This document shows positions 10,146 through 20,071 of a stretch of 64,000 bases of DNA, piece after piece. The stretch's first letter is position 1. Each line of letters begins with the position of its first letter. The position numbers and the translations under genes are program-made. Source of the DNA: Serratia inhibens (GTDB taxonomy: Bacteria > Pseudomonadota > Gammaproteobacteria > Enterobacterales > Enterobacteriaceae); contig NZ_QYYG01000002.1 of the NCBI RefSeq assembly GCF_003591175.1, forward strand, positions 682,001 to 746,000, given 5' to 3'. The notes below the pieces were generated by a model. It saw only the letters and a list, made by a program, of their open reading frames with translations. It was not told the origin of the DNA and did no database searches.

Positions 10146-11357
10146 TCAGGGAACCTGCTTGTCAATCTGAACGCTAACCTGCCCTTTACCGCTGAAATTC
10201 TGCAGTTCGCTCTCACCAAACCAGTCGCCCGCCTGCGGCGTGGCCAGACCGTCGTGAGAAATCCGTACCCGCACCTTCACCTGATGCTGCGCCGAAAGCA
10301 GGCGTTCAGGCATCATGGCGTTGCTGTCATCCAAAGAGAATGACAGAGGGAAACGGCTTAAGGGCAGTTGTTTTACCGCAACCGGCACCGGGTTGGCGCC
10401 ATCGGTCACCGAAATTACCAGCGTCCCCTGCTGCGGTAAAGCGTTAGTCGCCTCGGGCGATAACGTCACGTTTACATTCAGTTTAACAGTTTCTTCGCCC
10501 GCCTGTGATTTTGCTTGTGCAATGCTGCGCTTTAATACCTCGATGCGCTGATCGTTGGCCGGCAGCAGTTTCAACATCACCTGCCAGGCGCCGATCGCCT
10601 GTTTGAAATCACCCTGTTCAAAGGCATTGAACGCCAGCAAGCTCAGCACGCGCAGGTTGGCATGATCTTCGGCGATCATCTTGCGCAGCATCTGCGTGGC
10701 CTGCTTGTTATCCTCCGGATCGTTGGAACGCGTCAACACCTCCGCATAGCCGAGGCGCACTTCCAGATTATTCGGATCCAATTGATAAGCATGAGCAAAT
10801 GCCTGCGTTGCGGTGGTGGCGTTATTCAGCGCCATACCTACGCGCCCCAGCATCATCCAGTCGTTGATGTTGCGATCGTCTTGTTGCAGCGCGGTGCGCA
10901 GCCCCAGCCCAAGGCGAGCTATCTCCTCCATGCTCAGCGGTTGGGCGCGCTCATTGGCGACGCGCGCACGCAGTTCCGGCATTTGAGCTTGCACCTGCTG
11001 CCAGTCCATGACCTGCGCCAGCCCGCCGGTTTTCAGATAAAACCCCAGGGTGACCACCACCAGCAACAGCACGCCGGGCACCAGTGCCCAACGGTTGATC
11101 GGTTTCGTTTGCACGTCCTGTTGGCCGGGAATGTCGTTCAGCAGGTTCTGTTGCAGTTCTTTCACCAGCTCCGGGCGTTCGGCAACCACGCCCTGCTCTT
11201 CATCCTGTTCCAGCTCGTTCAGGCGATCTTGATAAAACGCCTTGTTCAACGCGTCGCGGCTGGTGGCCGCACCCTGCTTGCCCTGGCGCATCGCAGGCAC
11301 CACCAGCAGCGCCGCAGCGCCGACCAACAGCACAATAATAATCAGCCAAAATGCCAT
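10146..11357 (-). CDS. ccmI: Cytochrome c biogenesis protein CcmI
   Basis: This 403-residue protein has two N-terminal membrane helices (residues 3-22 and about 88-108) and a periplasmic TPR domain (about 150-260) followed by a beta-rich C-terminal region. CcmI presents unfolded apocytochrome c to the CcmFH ligation machinery. In E. coli this domain is fused to CcmH; here it is a separate gene. Its start overlaps the ccmH stop by one base, and it is the last gene of the ccm operon. Confidence 0.93.
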   Translation of the reverse strand: MAFWLIIIVLLVGAAALLVVPAMRQGKQGAATSRDALNKAFYQDRLNELEQDEEQGVVAERPELVKELQQNLLNDIPGQQDVQTKPINRWALVPGVLLLVVVTLGFYLKTGGLAQVMDWQQVQAQMPELRARVANERAQPLSMEEIARLGLGLRTALQQDDRNINDWMMLGRVGMALNNATTATQAFAHAYQLDPNNLEVRLGYAEVLTRSNDPEDNKQATQMLRKMIAEDHANLRVLSLLAFNAFEQGDFKQAIGAWQVMLKLLPANDQRIEVLKRSIAQAKSQAGEETVKLNVNVTLSPEATNALPQQGTLVISVTDGANPVPVAVKQLPLSRFPLSFSLDDSNAMMPERLLSAQHQVKVRVRISHDGLATPQAGDWFGESELQNFSGKGQVSVQIDKQVP

Positions 11358-11824
11358 TAGGGTTTCTTCCTGTCAGTCTCTTTCAGCAGCGCCGCCAAGC
11401 GCTGTTGCTCCTGCTCGGAGAATTCATCGTTAACAGTGCCGGCGCGGCGGCGGCGAGTGCGCAATATCACCACCGCACCGCCGATCAGCACAAACAGCAA
11501 CGGGCCAACCCAAAGGATCAACGTCGCCGGGGTCACCGGCGGTTCATAGGTGACGAAATTGCCGTAGCGCGCCACCATATAATCAATGATCTGCTGTTTG
11601 TTCTGCCCCTGCATCATCAGCTCGTACACCTTGGTGCGCATGTCAGCGGCGATGATGGCGTTAGAATCGGCGATGCTGTTGTTCTGGCATTTCGGGCAAC
11701 GAAGCTGTTCGGTCAGCTCGCGGTATTGCTGTTCCTGCTCAACCGAGTTGAACTTATAGGTATCGATAGCCGCCGCCGCGCTCCAGCTCAGCAGCGCGGC
11801 GAACATCAGGGCAATCAGCCTCAT
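11357..11824 (-). CDS. ccmH: Cytochrome c maturation thioreductase CcmH
   Basis: This 155-residue, membrane-anchored periplasmic protein has a signal sequence (residues 1-19), the LRCPKCQNNS motif with the redox-active CxxC pair of CcmH, and a C-terminal membrane helix (about 105-125). CcmH helps reduce and hand over the CxxCH cysteines of apocytochrome c for haem attachment. It is the short form without the TPR domain, which is encoded by ccmI downstream. Its start overlaps the dsbE stop by four bases. Confidence 0.94.
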   Translation of the reverse strand: MRLIALMFAALLSWSAAAAIDTYKFNSVEQEQQYRELTEQLRCPKCQNNSIADSNAIIAADMRTKVYELMMQGQNKQQIIDYMVARYGNFVTYEPPVTPATLILWVGPLLFVLIGGAVVILRTRRRRAGTVNDEFSEQEQQRLAALLKETDRKKP

Positions 11825-12372
11825 GCTTCACCTCCGTACTTTTTGTACAGCGGCAACACTTCCTGCTGCCAGACGCGCTCGTTCATATCCCCGGCATGGC
11901 GGTAGCGAATAATGCCCTGCCCGTCGATCAGGAACGTCTCCGGCGCGCCGTACACGCCGAGATCCAGCCCCAGCATGCCATCGCCGTCATACAGGCTGAG
12001 TGCGTAGGGATTGCCCAATGAATTCAGCCAGGTGACCGCTTTGCTGCGGTCGTCCTTATAGTTCAGCCCCACCACGCGAATGCCGCGCGCCGCCAGAGTA
12101 TTGAGGTATTGATGCTCGGCACGGCAGGTTGGGCACCAGGTCGCCCAAACGTTCAACAGCATCGGCTTGCCGGTCCGCAGCACCGCCTGATCGAACGTTT
12201 TTCCGGGCTGGTCGAGCGACTCCAGCTTAAAAGTCGGTACCGGTTTGCCGATCAATGCCGATTCCAGCATAGTCGGATCCTCGCCACCGGCATTGCGCGT
12301 CAGTTGCACCATAAAGGCCGCCACCAGCAACAGGAACAGGATTAGCGGGATAAACAGCAATTTACGGTTCAT
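11821..12372 (-). CDS. dsbE: Thiol:disulfide interchange protein DsbE (CcmG)
   Basis: This 183-residue periplasmic thioredoxin-like protein is tethered by an N-terminal membrane helix (LLFIPLILFLLLVAAFMVQL). The active site WATWCPTCRAEH is visible near residue 80, as is the cis-Pro region GVYGAPETFLID. CcmG keeps the apocytochrome CxxCH cysteines reduced, drawing electrons from DsbD. It overlaps ccmF and ccmH by four bases on each side, consistent with tight coupling. Confidence 0.95.
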   Translation of the reverse strand: MNRKLLFIPLILFLLLVAAFMVQLTRNAGGEDPTMLESALIGKPVPTFKLESLDQPGKTFDQAVLRTGKPMLLNVWATWCPTCRAEHQYLNTLAARGIRVVGLNYKDDRSKAVTWLNSLGNPYALSLYDGDGMLGLDLGVYGAPETFLIDGQGIIRYRHAGDMNERVWQQEVLPLYKKYGGEA

Positions 12373-14339
12373 GCCTGCTCCTCCAGCTTGCCTTCACGTT
12401 TGAGCTTTTTGCTCATCCGATAGCGCGGATCGAGAATGCACAGGATGCCGCCAATCGCCATAAATACCCCGCCGAACCAGATCCAGCGCACGAAGGGCTT
12501 GTAATACAGCCGCACCGCCCAGGAGCCGTCGTCCAGCTCTTCCCCCAGCGCCGCATACAGGTCGCGGCTGAAGCCGCCGTCGATAGCCGCTTCGGTCATC
12601 ATGCTGCGCGCCACGCTGTAGTAACGTTTCTCCGCATGCAGCGTGGCTTCCGGCTTGCCGTTGCGCGTGACGTCGATAATGCCGACGCCGCCGCTGTAGT
12701 TCGGCCCGCGAATATCGTGCACGTCGCGGAACACAAAGTGGTAGCTGTGAATGTCCACGCTGTCGCCGGCCTTCATGCGCACATCGCGCTCCACGCTGTA
12801 GTTTTGGCTGAACGCAATGCCGATCACCGTCACCGCGACCCCGAGGTGGCCCAGCACCATGCCCCAATGGCTGCGGGAAAGGTGGCTCAGGCCGCGCCAA
12901 AAACCGTGGCGATGGGTAGCGCGCTCATGCAATTCCATCAGCGTCAGGATAATCACCCACACCGCCATGATCAGCCCGACCACCGTCATGCCGGCGATGC
13001 TGTCCTGCAACAACCACGGCAGCAGGATCGACAGCACCAGCGTGATCGCCAGTGCCACGCTCAAACGACGCCACAGCTTGGTCGGTTCATCGCGACGCCA
13101 GCGTACCAGCGGGCCGATGCCCATCAGCAGCGCCATCGGCGCCATCAGCCAGGTGAACATGGTATTGAAGAACGGCTCGCCGATAGAAATGCTGCCCAGG
13201 CCCAGCTGTTTGTGCACCAACGGCAGCAACGTGCCCAGCAGCACCACCAGCATGGCGGCAATCAACAGCACGTTGTTGCCCAGCAGGAAAGTTTCGCGCG
13301 AGAAGGTTTCATGCTGCACCCGGCTGCGTACCTGCCCGCCCTTGACCGCGTACAGCAGCAGAGAGCCGCCGATCACGATCACCAGATAGGCGAGGATAAA
13401 CATGCCGCGCGCCGGGTCGGAAGCAAAAGAGTGCACCGAAACCAGCACGCCGGAGCGCACCAGGAAGGTGCCCAACAGGCACAGCGAGAAGGCGGTAATG
13501 GCCAGCAGCACCGTCCAGGCTTTGAAGGTGCCGCGTTTTTCGGTCACCGCCAGCGAGTGCATCAGCGCCGTACCGGCCAGCCAGGGCATAAAGGACGCGT
13601 TTTCCACCGGATCCCAGAACCACCAGCCGCCCCAACCCAGTTCGTAATAGGCCCAGGCGGAACCCAGCACTATCCCCAGGGTGAGAAACACCCAGGCCGC
13701 CGTGGTCCAGGGCCGCGACCAGCGCGCCCAGGCGGTATCCAGCCGGCCGGCCATCAGTGAGGCGATGGCGAAGGCAAACGCCACCGAGAAGCCGACATAA
13801 CCCATGTACAGCAGCGGCGGATGGAAAATCAGGCCGATATCCTGCAGCAACGGGTTGAGATCGCTGCCGTCGATCGGGAAGTTCGGCAGCGTACGGGTGA
13901 ACGGGTTGGAGGTCATGATGATAAACAGCAGGAAGCCTGCGGTGATCATGCCCATCACCGACAGCACGCGCGCCACCGCATCCTGCGGCATCGAACGGCT
14001 GCACAGCGCCACCGCCAATGACCAGCAACTGAGCAACAACACCCACAGCAGCAGCGATCCCTCGTGTGCGCCCCAGGTGGCGGCGATGCGGTAATACACC
14101 GGCAGTTGGCTGTTGGAGTTGGCGGCCACATAAGCCACGGTAAAATCATTCACGACAAAGGCGTGTACCAGGCAGATGAACGCCAGTGCAATGGCGGCGA
14201 ACATGCCGTAGGTCAGCGGGCGCGCCACCGCCATCATGCGGCGATCCTGACGCGCCGCGCCCCACTGTGGATAAATGCTCAGCAGCAGCGAAATCGCCAA
14301 TGCCAGGCACAGCAGAAAACTTCCCGTTTCCGGCATCAT
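12369..14339 (-). CDS. ccmF: Haem lyase subunit CcmF
   Basis: This 656-residue polytopic inner membrane protein has about 15 membrane segments. The WWD haem-binding motif of the haem-handling protein family is visible as [20 protein letters not shown], and conserved histidines lie in the flanking segments (for example [14 protein letters not shown] and [12 protein letters not shown]). CcmF receives haem from CcmE and, with CcmH/CcmI, attaches it to apocytochrome c. Start overlaps the ccmE stop by four bases (ATGA). Confidence 0.96.
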   Translation of the reverse strand: MMPETGSFLLCLALAISLLLSIYPQWGAARQDRRMMAVARPLTYGMFAAIALAFICLVHAFVVNDFTVAYVAANSNSQLPVYYRIAATWGAHEGSLLLWVLLLSCWSLAVALCSRSMPQDAVARVLSVMGMITAGFLLFIIMTSNPFTRTLPNFPIDGSDLNPLLQDIGLIFHPPLLYMGYVGFSVAFAFAIASLMAGRLDTAWARWSRPWTTAAWVFLTLGIVLGSAWAYYELGWGGWWFWDPVENASFMPWLAGTALMHSLAVTEKRGTFKAWTVLLAITAFSLCLLGTFLVRSGVLVSVHSFASDPARGMFILAYLVIVIGGSLLLYAVKGGQVRSRVQHETFSRETFLLGNNVLLIAAMLVVLLGTLLPLVHKQLGLGSISIGEPFFNTMFTWLMAPMALLMGIGPLVRWRRDEPTKLWRRLSVALAITLVLSILLPWLLQDSIAGMTVVGLIMAVWVIILTLMELHERATHRHGFWRGLSHLSRSHWGMVLGHLGVAVTVIGIAFSQNYSVERDVRMKAGDSVDIHSYHFVFRDVHDIRGPNYSGGVGIIDVTRNGKPEATLHAEKRYYSVARSMMTEAAIDGGFSRDLYAALGEELDDGSWAVRLYYKPFVRWIWFGGVFMAIGGILCILDPRYRMSKKLKREGKLEEQA

Positions 14340-14830
14340 GACTTGCCGCCCTCATTTTGCGGGGCGGTGTAGGCCGAAGCCGGCCCCTTATGGTTTTCTT
14401 TCATCGCGTCTGCCACTTCCGGCGGGGTGTATTTTTCATCGTGTTTCGCCAGCACTTCACGCGCGTTAACCACGTTGCCTTCACCCAGTACGCCTTGCGC
14501 CACCACGCCCTGCCCTTCACGGAACAGATCCGGCAGGATGCCGGTATAGGTGACATCAATCACGCCGCGCGCATCATAAATCTTGAAGTTGACCTGCAGC
14601 GTTTTCTGATCGCGCTTCACCGAGCCGGGCATCACCATGCCGCCAATGCGCAGGCGTTGGCCCACCTCCGGTTTTTCGTGATCTTCGCCCTTGCCCTGCA
14701 AAATTTCACTCGGGGTATAAAACAGATCGATGTTGGAGCGCAGCGCGTACAGCGTCAGGGTAGCGGTCAGCGCCACGCCGATCAGCACGACAATCGCCAG
14801 ATACAGGCGGCTTTTACGACGTGGATTCAC
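14336..14830 (-). CDS. ccmE: Periplasmic haem chaperone CcmE
   Basis: This 164-residue protein has an N-terminal membrane anchor (residues 8-29) and an OB-fold periplasmic domain. The haem-binding histidine sits in [13 protein letters not shown] (near residue 130), the hallmark of the family. CcmE binds haem covalently at this histidine after delivery by CcmC and passes it to CcmF. Overlaps with ccmD and ccmF are four bases each. Confidence 0.96.
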   Translation of the reverse strand: MNPRRKSRLYLAIVVLIGVALTATLTLYALRSNIDLFYTPSEILQGKGEDHEKPEVGQRLRIGGMVMPGSVKRDQKTLQVNFKIYDARGVIDVTYTGILPDLFREGQGVVAQGVLGEGNVVNAREVLAKHDEKYTPPEVADAMKENHKGPASAYTAPQNEGGKS

Positions 14831-15063
14831 AATGATTTCTCCCGCGGATTAGCGGATTTTTGTTTCGACTGCTGCGACTGACGGATGCGTCGTTCGCGCG
14901 CCTGCCGGCGGCCGACTTCATCCAGCAATTGCCTGCGCTGCCAGCAGGTGTGGGCCACCAGGCCCAGCAAGGATAACAGCGTGACGGCCACCGCCAGCCA
15001 AACGTAAAAGGCGTAGCCGCCCATGGCGAAAAACGCCGACCAGGAGGTAAATGCGGCATTCAT
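14827..15063 (-). CDS. ccmD: Haem exporter accessory protein CcmD
   Basis: This 78-residue protein has one membrane helix (about residues 16-38: [20 protein letters not shown]) and a basic cytosolic tail rich in Arg and Gln. CcmD helps release holo-CcmE from the CcmABC complex. The start at 15063 (MNAAFTSW) overlaps the ccmC stop by four bases; longer open frames upstream run through ccmC and are not used. Confidence 0.92.
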   Translation of the reverse strand: MNAAFTSWSAFFAMGGYAFYVWLAVAVTLLSLLGLVAHTCWQRRQLLDEVGRRQARERRIRQSQQSKQKSANPREKSL

Positions 15064-15806
15064 GGTTGGCGCTCCTTGTTGACCAGCCCGGAAACCCACG
15101 GGCGCTGACGCTCCTGGGCCAGGATCAGATTGCGTAACCGCATCAGGGTCAGCGTGATAAAGAACAGCAGATAGCCGAGGATCGCCCAGCGCAGCGGGGT
15201 ACGCATGCTTGGCGCGATGCTCTGTTGCATATTGGTGGAGCCCTGGTGCAGCGTGTTCCACCATTCGACAGAGAAATGAATAATCGGGATGTTCACTACC
15301 CCCACCAGCACCAAAATGCCGGCGGCGCGGCCGGCCAGGCGGCGGTCTTCAAAGGCGTTATACAGCGCAATAATGCCCATATAAAGGAACAGCAGCACCA
15401 GTTCAGAGGTCAGACGCGCGTCCCACACCCACCAGGTGCCCCACATGGGTTTGCCCCAGGCTGCGCCCGTGACCAGCGCGATAAAGGTAAACACCGCGCC
15501 GACCGGCGCCATCGCCGCCACCACGGAGTCGGACATTTTCATCTGCCACACCAGGCCGATAAACGCCGCCACCGCCATAGAAGCGTAAATGCCCATTGAC
15601 CACATGGCGGCCGGCACGTGGATATACATGATGCGGAAGCTGTCGCCCTGTTGATAATCCTTCGGCGCAAAACCAAAGCCCCATACCCAGCCGATACCCA
15701 GGCAGAGGGCGCCGGCCAGCCCCAACCAAGGGACAAAACGGCCGCAGACACGATACAGCCGTTCAGGCTGGGCGAATTGATGTAACCATTTCCACATTGT
15801 CGTCAT
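15060..15806 (-). CDS. ccmC: Haem exporter protein CcmC
   Basis: This 248-residue inner membrane protein has six helices. The WWD motif appears as WGTWWVWDARLTSELV, and conserved histidines lie in IMYIHVPAAMWSMG and VNIPIIHFSVEWW. CcmC loads haem onto CcmE. It is separated from ccmB by about 109 bases, the only real gap in the operon; that gap contains a C-rich/G-rich stretch able to pair (near 15830-15850). Confidence 0.95.
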   Translation of the reverse strand: MTTMWKWLHQFAQPERLYRVCGRFVPWLGLAGALCLGIGWVWGFGFAPKDYQQGDSFRIMYIHVPAAMWSMGIYASMAVAAFIGLVWQMKMSDSVVAAMAPVGAVFTFIALVTGAAWGKPMWGTWWVWDARLTSELVLLFLYMGIIALYNAFEDRRLAGRAAGILVLVGVVNIPIIHFSVEWWNTLHQGSTNMQQSIAPSMRTPLRWAILGYLLFFITLTLMRLRNLILAQERQRPWVSGLVNKERQP

Positions 15807-15915
15807 TGCTCACGGTAAATGTTTTAAGGTGGCCCCCCTATTGTGGGGCGACGAAAATAGCTTTGGCGGTGGAACACGCTCTTAACGGCGTTAACCCGCA
15901 TGTAAATCAGTGATG

Positions 15916-16575
15916 CTAGTGCACGCTCACTCGCAGAGCGGCGGCGGTGGCAAAGGGGGCCAGCGTTATGCTGCCCGCCAGCATTGCACCCAAAATCGCC
16001 AGATACCCCGCTATCGGCATGCCCATGGAAGCGGCGTCGATAGCGGCGGTGGAAAATATCAGCACCGGAATGTACAGCGGCAACACCAGCAAGCTGAGCA
16101 GCACGCCTCCTTTGCGCAACCCGACGATAAGCGCCACCCCGATGGCGCCGATCAGGCTCAGCGTCGGGGTACCCAGCAGCAACGTAAACGCCACCGCCAG
16201 CCAGGTATGCATATCCAGCGACAGCAGCAGCGCCACCAACGGCGACAGGATTAACAACGGTAATCCCGTCACGACCCAGTGAGCACACACTTTGCCTAAC
16301 ACCGTCATCGGCAGCGGCGTCGGCAACAACAGCAGTTGCTCCAGCGAGCCGTCGAGAAAATCGTCGCGAAACAAACGCTCCAGCGACAACAGCGAAGCCA
16401 GCAGCGCCGCCACCCAGATAATCCCCGGCGCAATGCGCGCCAGCAATTGCGGTTCCGGCCCAATGCCCAGTGGAAACAACGTGATAACGATCAGGAAGAA
16501 CCACAGCGGGTTAACGATTTCCGACCCTTTGCGAAAGGCAATTTTCAGCTCGCGGCGCAATACCGTCAAAAACAT
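15916..16575 (-). CDS. ccmB: Haem exporter permease CcmB
   Basis: This 219-residue, six-helix membrane protein forms the permease part of the CcmAB ABC complex, which uses ATP to release holo-CcmE from CcmC. It has the family's N-terminal RRELKIAFRKGSEIVNPLWFF segment. Its ATG overlaps the ccmA stop by one base (TGATG). Confidence 0.95.
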   Translation of the reverse strand: MFLTVLRRELKIAFRKGSEIVNPLWFFLIVITLFPLGIGPEPQLLARIAPGIIWVAALLASLLSLERLFRDDFLDGSLEQLLLLPTPLPMTVLGKVCAHWVVTGLPLLILSPLVALLLSLDMHTWLAVAFTLLLGTPTLSLIGAIGVALIVGLRKGGVLLSLLVLPLYIPVLIFSTAAIDAASMGMPIAGYLAILGAMLAGSITLAPFATAAALRVSVH

Positions 16576-17195
16576 CAGAGATTCTCCGCCAGGCTGATTT
16601 TACCTACCGCCTGCGTCGTGCCGGCCAGATCCTGGTGCGTGGTCAACAATACCATGCCGCCTTGCTGCGCATGTTGCTCAAAAAGGCTAATCAATTCAGC
16701 CACGCCCTGTTTATCGATCGCCGTCAGCGGTTCATCCAGGATCCACAGTGGGCACTCACTTAACCATAAACGCGCCAGCGCGACCCGGCGCTGCTGGCCG
16801 GCGGAAAGCTGCGCCACCGGCAAATCCTCATAACCCACCAGCCCCACCTGCTCCAGCGCCCGCCAGATGGCCTGGCGATCGGGCGCAGTGCGTACCGCCT
16901 GGTAAAACTGCAGGTTCTCGAAGGGCGTCAGCATGGTTTTAATCCCCGGCTGATGGCCGAGGAACAGCAGATCCTGATGATAATTCTCACGGTGACGCAG
17001 CGTATTTTGCCCACGCCAACACACTTCGCCGTTTTCCGGCTGCGCCAGCCCGGCCAGAATGCGCAACAGGCTGGTCTTGCCCGCGCCGTTCGGCCCTTCC
17101 ACCTGAATAATCTCGCCCGGCTTCACCGTAAAGCTTAATTCGCTAAACAGGGTGCGTTCATCACGGACGCAGCTCAGACTTTTAGCTTCCAGCAT
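16575..17195 (-). CDS. ccmA: Haem exporter ATPase CcmA
   Basis: This 206-residue ABC ATPase has Walker [12 protein letters not shown], signature [14 protein letters not shown] and Walker B LWILDEPL. It is the first gene of the operon ccmABCDEFGHI, which runs leftward to the ccmI stop at 10146. The 250-base gap to the divergent yfdC must hold the operon promoter; I could not identify a clear regulator site there. Confidence 0.95.
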   Translation of the reverse strand: MLEAKSLSCVRDERTLFSELSFTVKPGEIIQVEGPNGAGKTSLLRILAGLAQPENGEVCWRGQNTLRHRENYHQDLLFLGHQPGIKTMLTPFENLQFYQAVRTAPDRQAIWRALEQVGLVGYEDLPVAQLSAGQQRRVALARLWLSECPLWILDEPLTAIDKQGVAELISLFEQHAQQGGMVLLTTHQDLAGTTQAVGKISLAENL

Positions 17196-17445
17196 CGGGA
17201 GAACTCATATTTTTCTTTGGGATAGAGAATCATAGCATAAGGCACCTGTGGCACGCAGCCCGCCACCGGCCGCTCGGCTACTCCAATAGGGGTAATATGG
17301 CGACCCAGATCAATAATGCACAGGAAAAACCGACGGCGTTAAACTCTTGTTACTTTTTTCCGCCATTTCCGCACTTCTGTCGCACCGCCCGTGAGCCAAC
17401 TACGCTTGATGAGTGGCCCTGGCAACATTTGACGGAGACTTAACA

Positions 17446-18375
17446 ATGAGCGACGAACAACCGCGCACAAAAGCGGATGCCGATGATCCGCTAAAAGTGG
17501 AGAGCAAAGAGCACGAACAGGGCAAGTCAGAAATAGAAGTAAAGGAAGAGAATCTGCCCTCTCGCGCTGCAGCGGTGCATGAGCTGATCCGCATGGAAGG
17601 CGAAAAAGAGCTGGAACGCGACTGGGTAGCCCTACTGTGGTCCGCCGTGGCCGCCGGGCTGTCGATGGGCGCTTCGCTGGCGGCGAAAGGCATTTTTCAC
17701 GCCCGCCTGCCGGACGATCCCAGCCGTTTCTTTATCGAGAATATCGGCTACACCTTCGGCTTTATCATTGTGATTATGGCCCGCCAGCAGCTGTTTACCG
17801 AAAACACCGTCACCGCCGTGCTGCCGATCATGCACAAACCGACGCCGAGAAACTTCCTGATCCTGTTCCGCCTGTGGGGCGTGGTGCTGCTTGGCAACCT
17901 GATTGGCACCGGGCTGGCATCGCTGGCGTTTATCCATATGCCGATTTTCGACGACAATACCCGCAGCGCCTTCGTCAGCCTGTCGGAAGAGGTGATGAAA
18001 AACTCGCCGTCAGAAATGTTCGCCAACGGCATTCTGGCGGGCTGGATCATCGCCACCATGGTGTGGATGTTCCCCTCCGCCGGGGCGGCCAAGATTTGGA
18101 TAATTGTGCTGATGACCTATCTGGTGGCGATTTGCGACCTGACCCACATTGTGGTCGGCTCGGTCGAGATCCTGTATCTGGTGTTTAGCGGCGCTCTCCC
18201 CTGGCAGGAATTTTTCTATCCGTTCGCCATTCCGACGCTGGCGGGCAACATTATCGGCGGCACCTTTATCTTCGCACTCATCAGCCACGCGCAGATCCGT
18301 AACGATATGAGCATTAAAAGCAAGGCGGCGAAGCTGGAGGCGGAAAAAGCGACCGCCAAGGCGAAAAAACCGTGA
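17446..18375 (+). CDS. yfdC: FNT-family inner membrane protein YfdC
   Basis: This 309-residue member of the formate/nitrite transporter family has a hydrophilic, acidic N-terminal extension of about 65 residues, then six membrane helices. The ATG at 17446 (MSDEQPRTKADADD) follows a GGAGA ribosome site; the reading frame upstream is open but lacks a site. The substrate is unknown. In E. coli yfdC lies just before argW, as here. The C-terminus is rich in Lys and Ala (KLEAEKATAKAKKP). Confidence 0.92.
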   Translation: MSDEQPRTKADADDPLKVESKEHEQGKSEIEVKEENLPSRAAAVHELIRMEGEKELERDWVALLWSAVAAGLSMGASLAAKGIFHARLPDDPSRFFIENIGYTFGFIIVIMARQQLFTENTVTAVLPIMHKPTPRNFLILFRLWGVVLLGNLIGTGLASLAFIHMPIFDDNTRSAFVSLSEEVMKNSPSEMFANGILAGWIIATMVWMFPSAGAAKIWIIVLMTYLVAICDLTHIVVGSVEILYLVFSGALPWQEFFYPFAIPTLAGNIIGGTFIFALISHAQIRNDMSIKSKAAKLEAEKATAKAKKP

Positions 18376-18504
18376 TCGCAACCAGCGCTGCGTACAAAAT
18401 TCACCGCATATTGGCGAGGGAATGAGCAAACGCACCGCTAAGCGCTTATTCTGCGGGTAAAAAAAGGTATACTGCCCCGGCAGCTCAGGTTGCCGGCCCG
18501 CAGG

Positions 18505-18579
18505 GTCCCCGTAGTTAAACGGATATAACAAGCCCCTCCTAAGGGCTAGTTACTGGTTCGATTCCAGTCGGGGACACCA
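18505..18579 (+). tRNA. argW: tRNA-Arg (anticodon CCT)
   Basis: 75 nt with encoded CCA. The acceptor stem GTCCCCG pairs with CGGGGAC, the T arm is TGGTTCGATTCCA, and the anticodon loop CCTCCTAAG centres on CCT. A TATACT -10 element lies about 36 bases upstream. argW is the attachment site of prophage CPS-53 in E. coli; no integrase or repeated tRNA end was seen after it here. Confidence 0.95.
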
Positions 18580-18804
18580 TCACCACACAAAAAACACCTT
18601 TACGACAGCGCCCCCTTCCCTCGGTACTCGGCAAGTCGCCTTGCCCATATTTAATAACGAATGCTGAACCGCAGTCTAATTACCCGATAGATCAGATAAC
18701 TAACTCCATTGATCAAATCCGTTATTTGTAAATAAGAGAAATCGCGTTTCAGCCCCGTTAAATTAAATGCTAAAATTGTTTAATTATAAGCATGGAGGCA
18801 TGAC

Positions 18805-19734
18805 ATGTTCCCCGACAAAAAATATTTTCAACGCGCAAGCCCGCTGACCAGCTATCAATTTTCACGCCTGCATACTTTTGAATGCGTCGCCCGCAATTTA
18901 TCCTTTTCATTGGCGGCGGAAGAACTGTCTATTACGCCCAGCGCAGTGAGCCACAGAATTAATCTGTTGGAAAAAGAGTTGGGTTTTCTTTTATTTCAAC
19001 GCTTCCATCGCAGAATTACGCTGACACCGGAAGGCGAGCGTATGCAATGGGCATTAAGCCGCTCCTTCAATACGCTGAATCAGGAAATTCTTGATATTAA
19101 AAACCGTGAGTTGACGGGCAACCTGACTATTTATTCGCACCCTTCCATCGTGCAGTGCTTGCTGATACCGCGGATCGGCGATTTTATTGCCCAGCACCCC
19201 ACCATTCATTTGAGCATAGTCACCGGGCAGGAGATCATCAGCCTGGCCAATCGGGGGGTTGATTTGGCCATGTACTTTGGCAAGCTGCCGTCCGGGAAAC
19301 AAATAGACGAAGCTTTTATGCAGGAATCTATAGTCCCGATCTGTACCCCGCAGTACGCCAAGGTACATAACCTCTACGGCGCACCGGAAAACCTGGCACA
19401 TTGCACCCTGCTGCATGACAGGTACAACTCTGGCGAAGACGAATGGTTGACCTGGTCGCAACATTTTGATTTGGCGCTGGATACCGAAAGCAAAAGCATG
19501 GAGTTCGATCGCTCGGATCTGGCCGTGCTGGCGGCGACCAAACACCTCGGCGTCGCCATGGGGCGGCTAAATCTGGTGCAAGACTGGATCAAAAGCGGCG
19601 AACTGATTATCCCGTTCAGCAACATGATCTTGCCTTGCGAACACTGCTATTTTATGTCGACCATCTCCGAACGCCAGTGGCCGAAGATCATCGCTTTCAA
19701 AGAGTGGATGATGAAGATAGCGCCTCTGGCCTGA
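18805..19734 (+). CDS. LysR-type regulator, DsdC-like
   Basis: This 309-residue LysR-family protein has an N-terminal winged helix (about residues 20-80; SFSLAAEELSITPSAVSHRINLLEKELG) and an effector domain. It follows E. coli DsdC closely along its length, for example LHTFE, NQEILDIKN, HCTLLHDR, FDRSDLAVLAA, GVAMGR and RQWPKI. DsdC activates dsdXA for D-serine uptake and deamination. Here it occupies the same place (beyond argW), but no dsdX or dsdA follows; the next genes are a convergent DMT transporter and a small unknown protein. Its target and effector may therefore differ. GGAGG precedes the ATG with suitable spacing. Confidence 0.85.
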   Translation: MFPDKKYFQRASPLTSYQFSRLHTFECVARNLSFSLAAEELSITPSAVSHRINLLEKELGFLLFQRFHRRITLTPEGERMQWALSRSFNTLNQEILDIKNRELTGNLTIYSHPSIVQCLLIPRIGDFIAQHPTIHLSIVTGQEIISLANRGVDLAMYFGKLPSGKQIDEAFMQESIVPICTPQYAKVHNLYGAPENLAHCTLLHDRYNSGEDEWLTWSQHFDLALDTESKSMEFDRSDLAVLAATKHLGVAMGRLNLVQDWIKSGELIIPFSNMILPCEHCYFMSTISERQWPKIIAFKEWMMKIAPLA

Positions 19735-19765
19735 TGGCCGGAGGCATTGGCAAGTTTTCTTGAAA

Positions 19766-20068
19766 TCAGCGCCATTTTTTGGGGGGATAAGAGAAATCAA
19801 GTGCGCAGTTATATAACTTTCCGGCCTTTGAATAATAAATATGCTTGCGGCTATTATCCCAGACCACAGCATAGTTATTAGCAAAGGTGATGACTTCAAC
19901 CGGCATCTGGTTGGATAACCGCATCCGTTTGGTGCTTTTCACCACGGAAAAAACACCATTATCATAGAGCGTTATCAAAGGAAACCCCCAGGCATATCTG
20001 GATATTTGCACGGTGAGGGTGAATTGGCTTTCACAGCTTATTTGATAGTTATGAATATTAACATCCAT
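19766..20068 (-). CDS. Hypothetical protein coupled to a DMT transporter
   Basis: This 100-residue protein is not one I recognise. It has no signal peptide or membrane helix, is rich in aromatic residues, and looks beta-rich (RYAWGFPLITLYDNGVFSVV; ANNYAVVWDNSRKHIYY). Its ATG lies three bases after the stop of the transporter gene upstream (TAA-TCC-ATG), so it is almost certainly translated from the same message. Base composition is more AT-rich than the conserved neighbours. It might modulate the transporter or the fate of its substrate, but nothing in the sequence says so. Confidence 0.6.
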   Translation of the reverse strand: MDVNIHNYQISCESQFTLTVQISRYAWGFPLITLYDNGVFSVVKSTKRMRLSNQMPVEVITFANNYAVVWDNSRKHIYYSKAGKLYNCALDFSYPPKKWR

Positions 20069-20071
20069 GGA

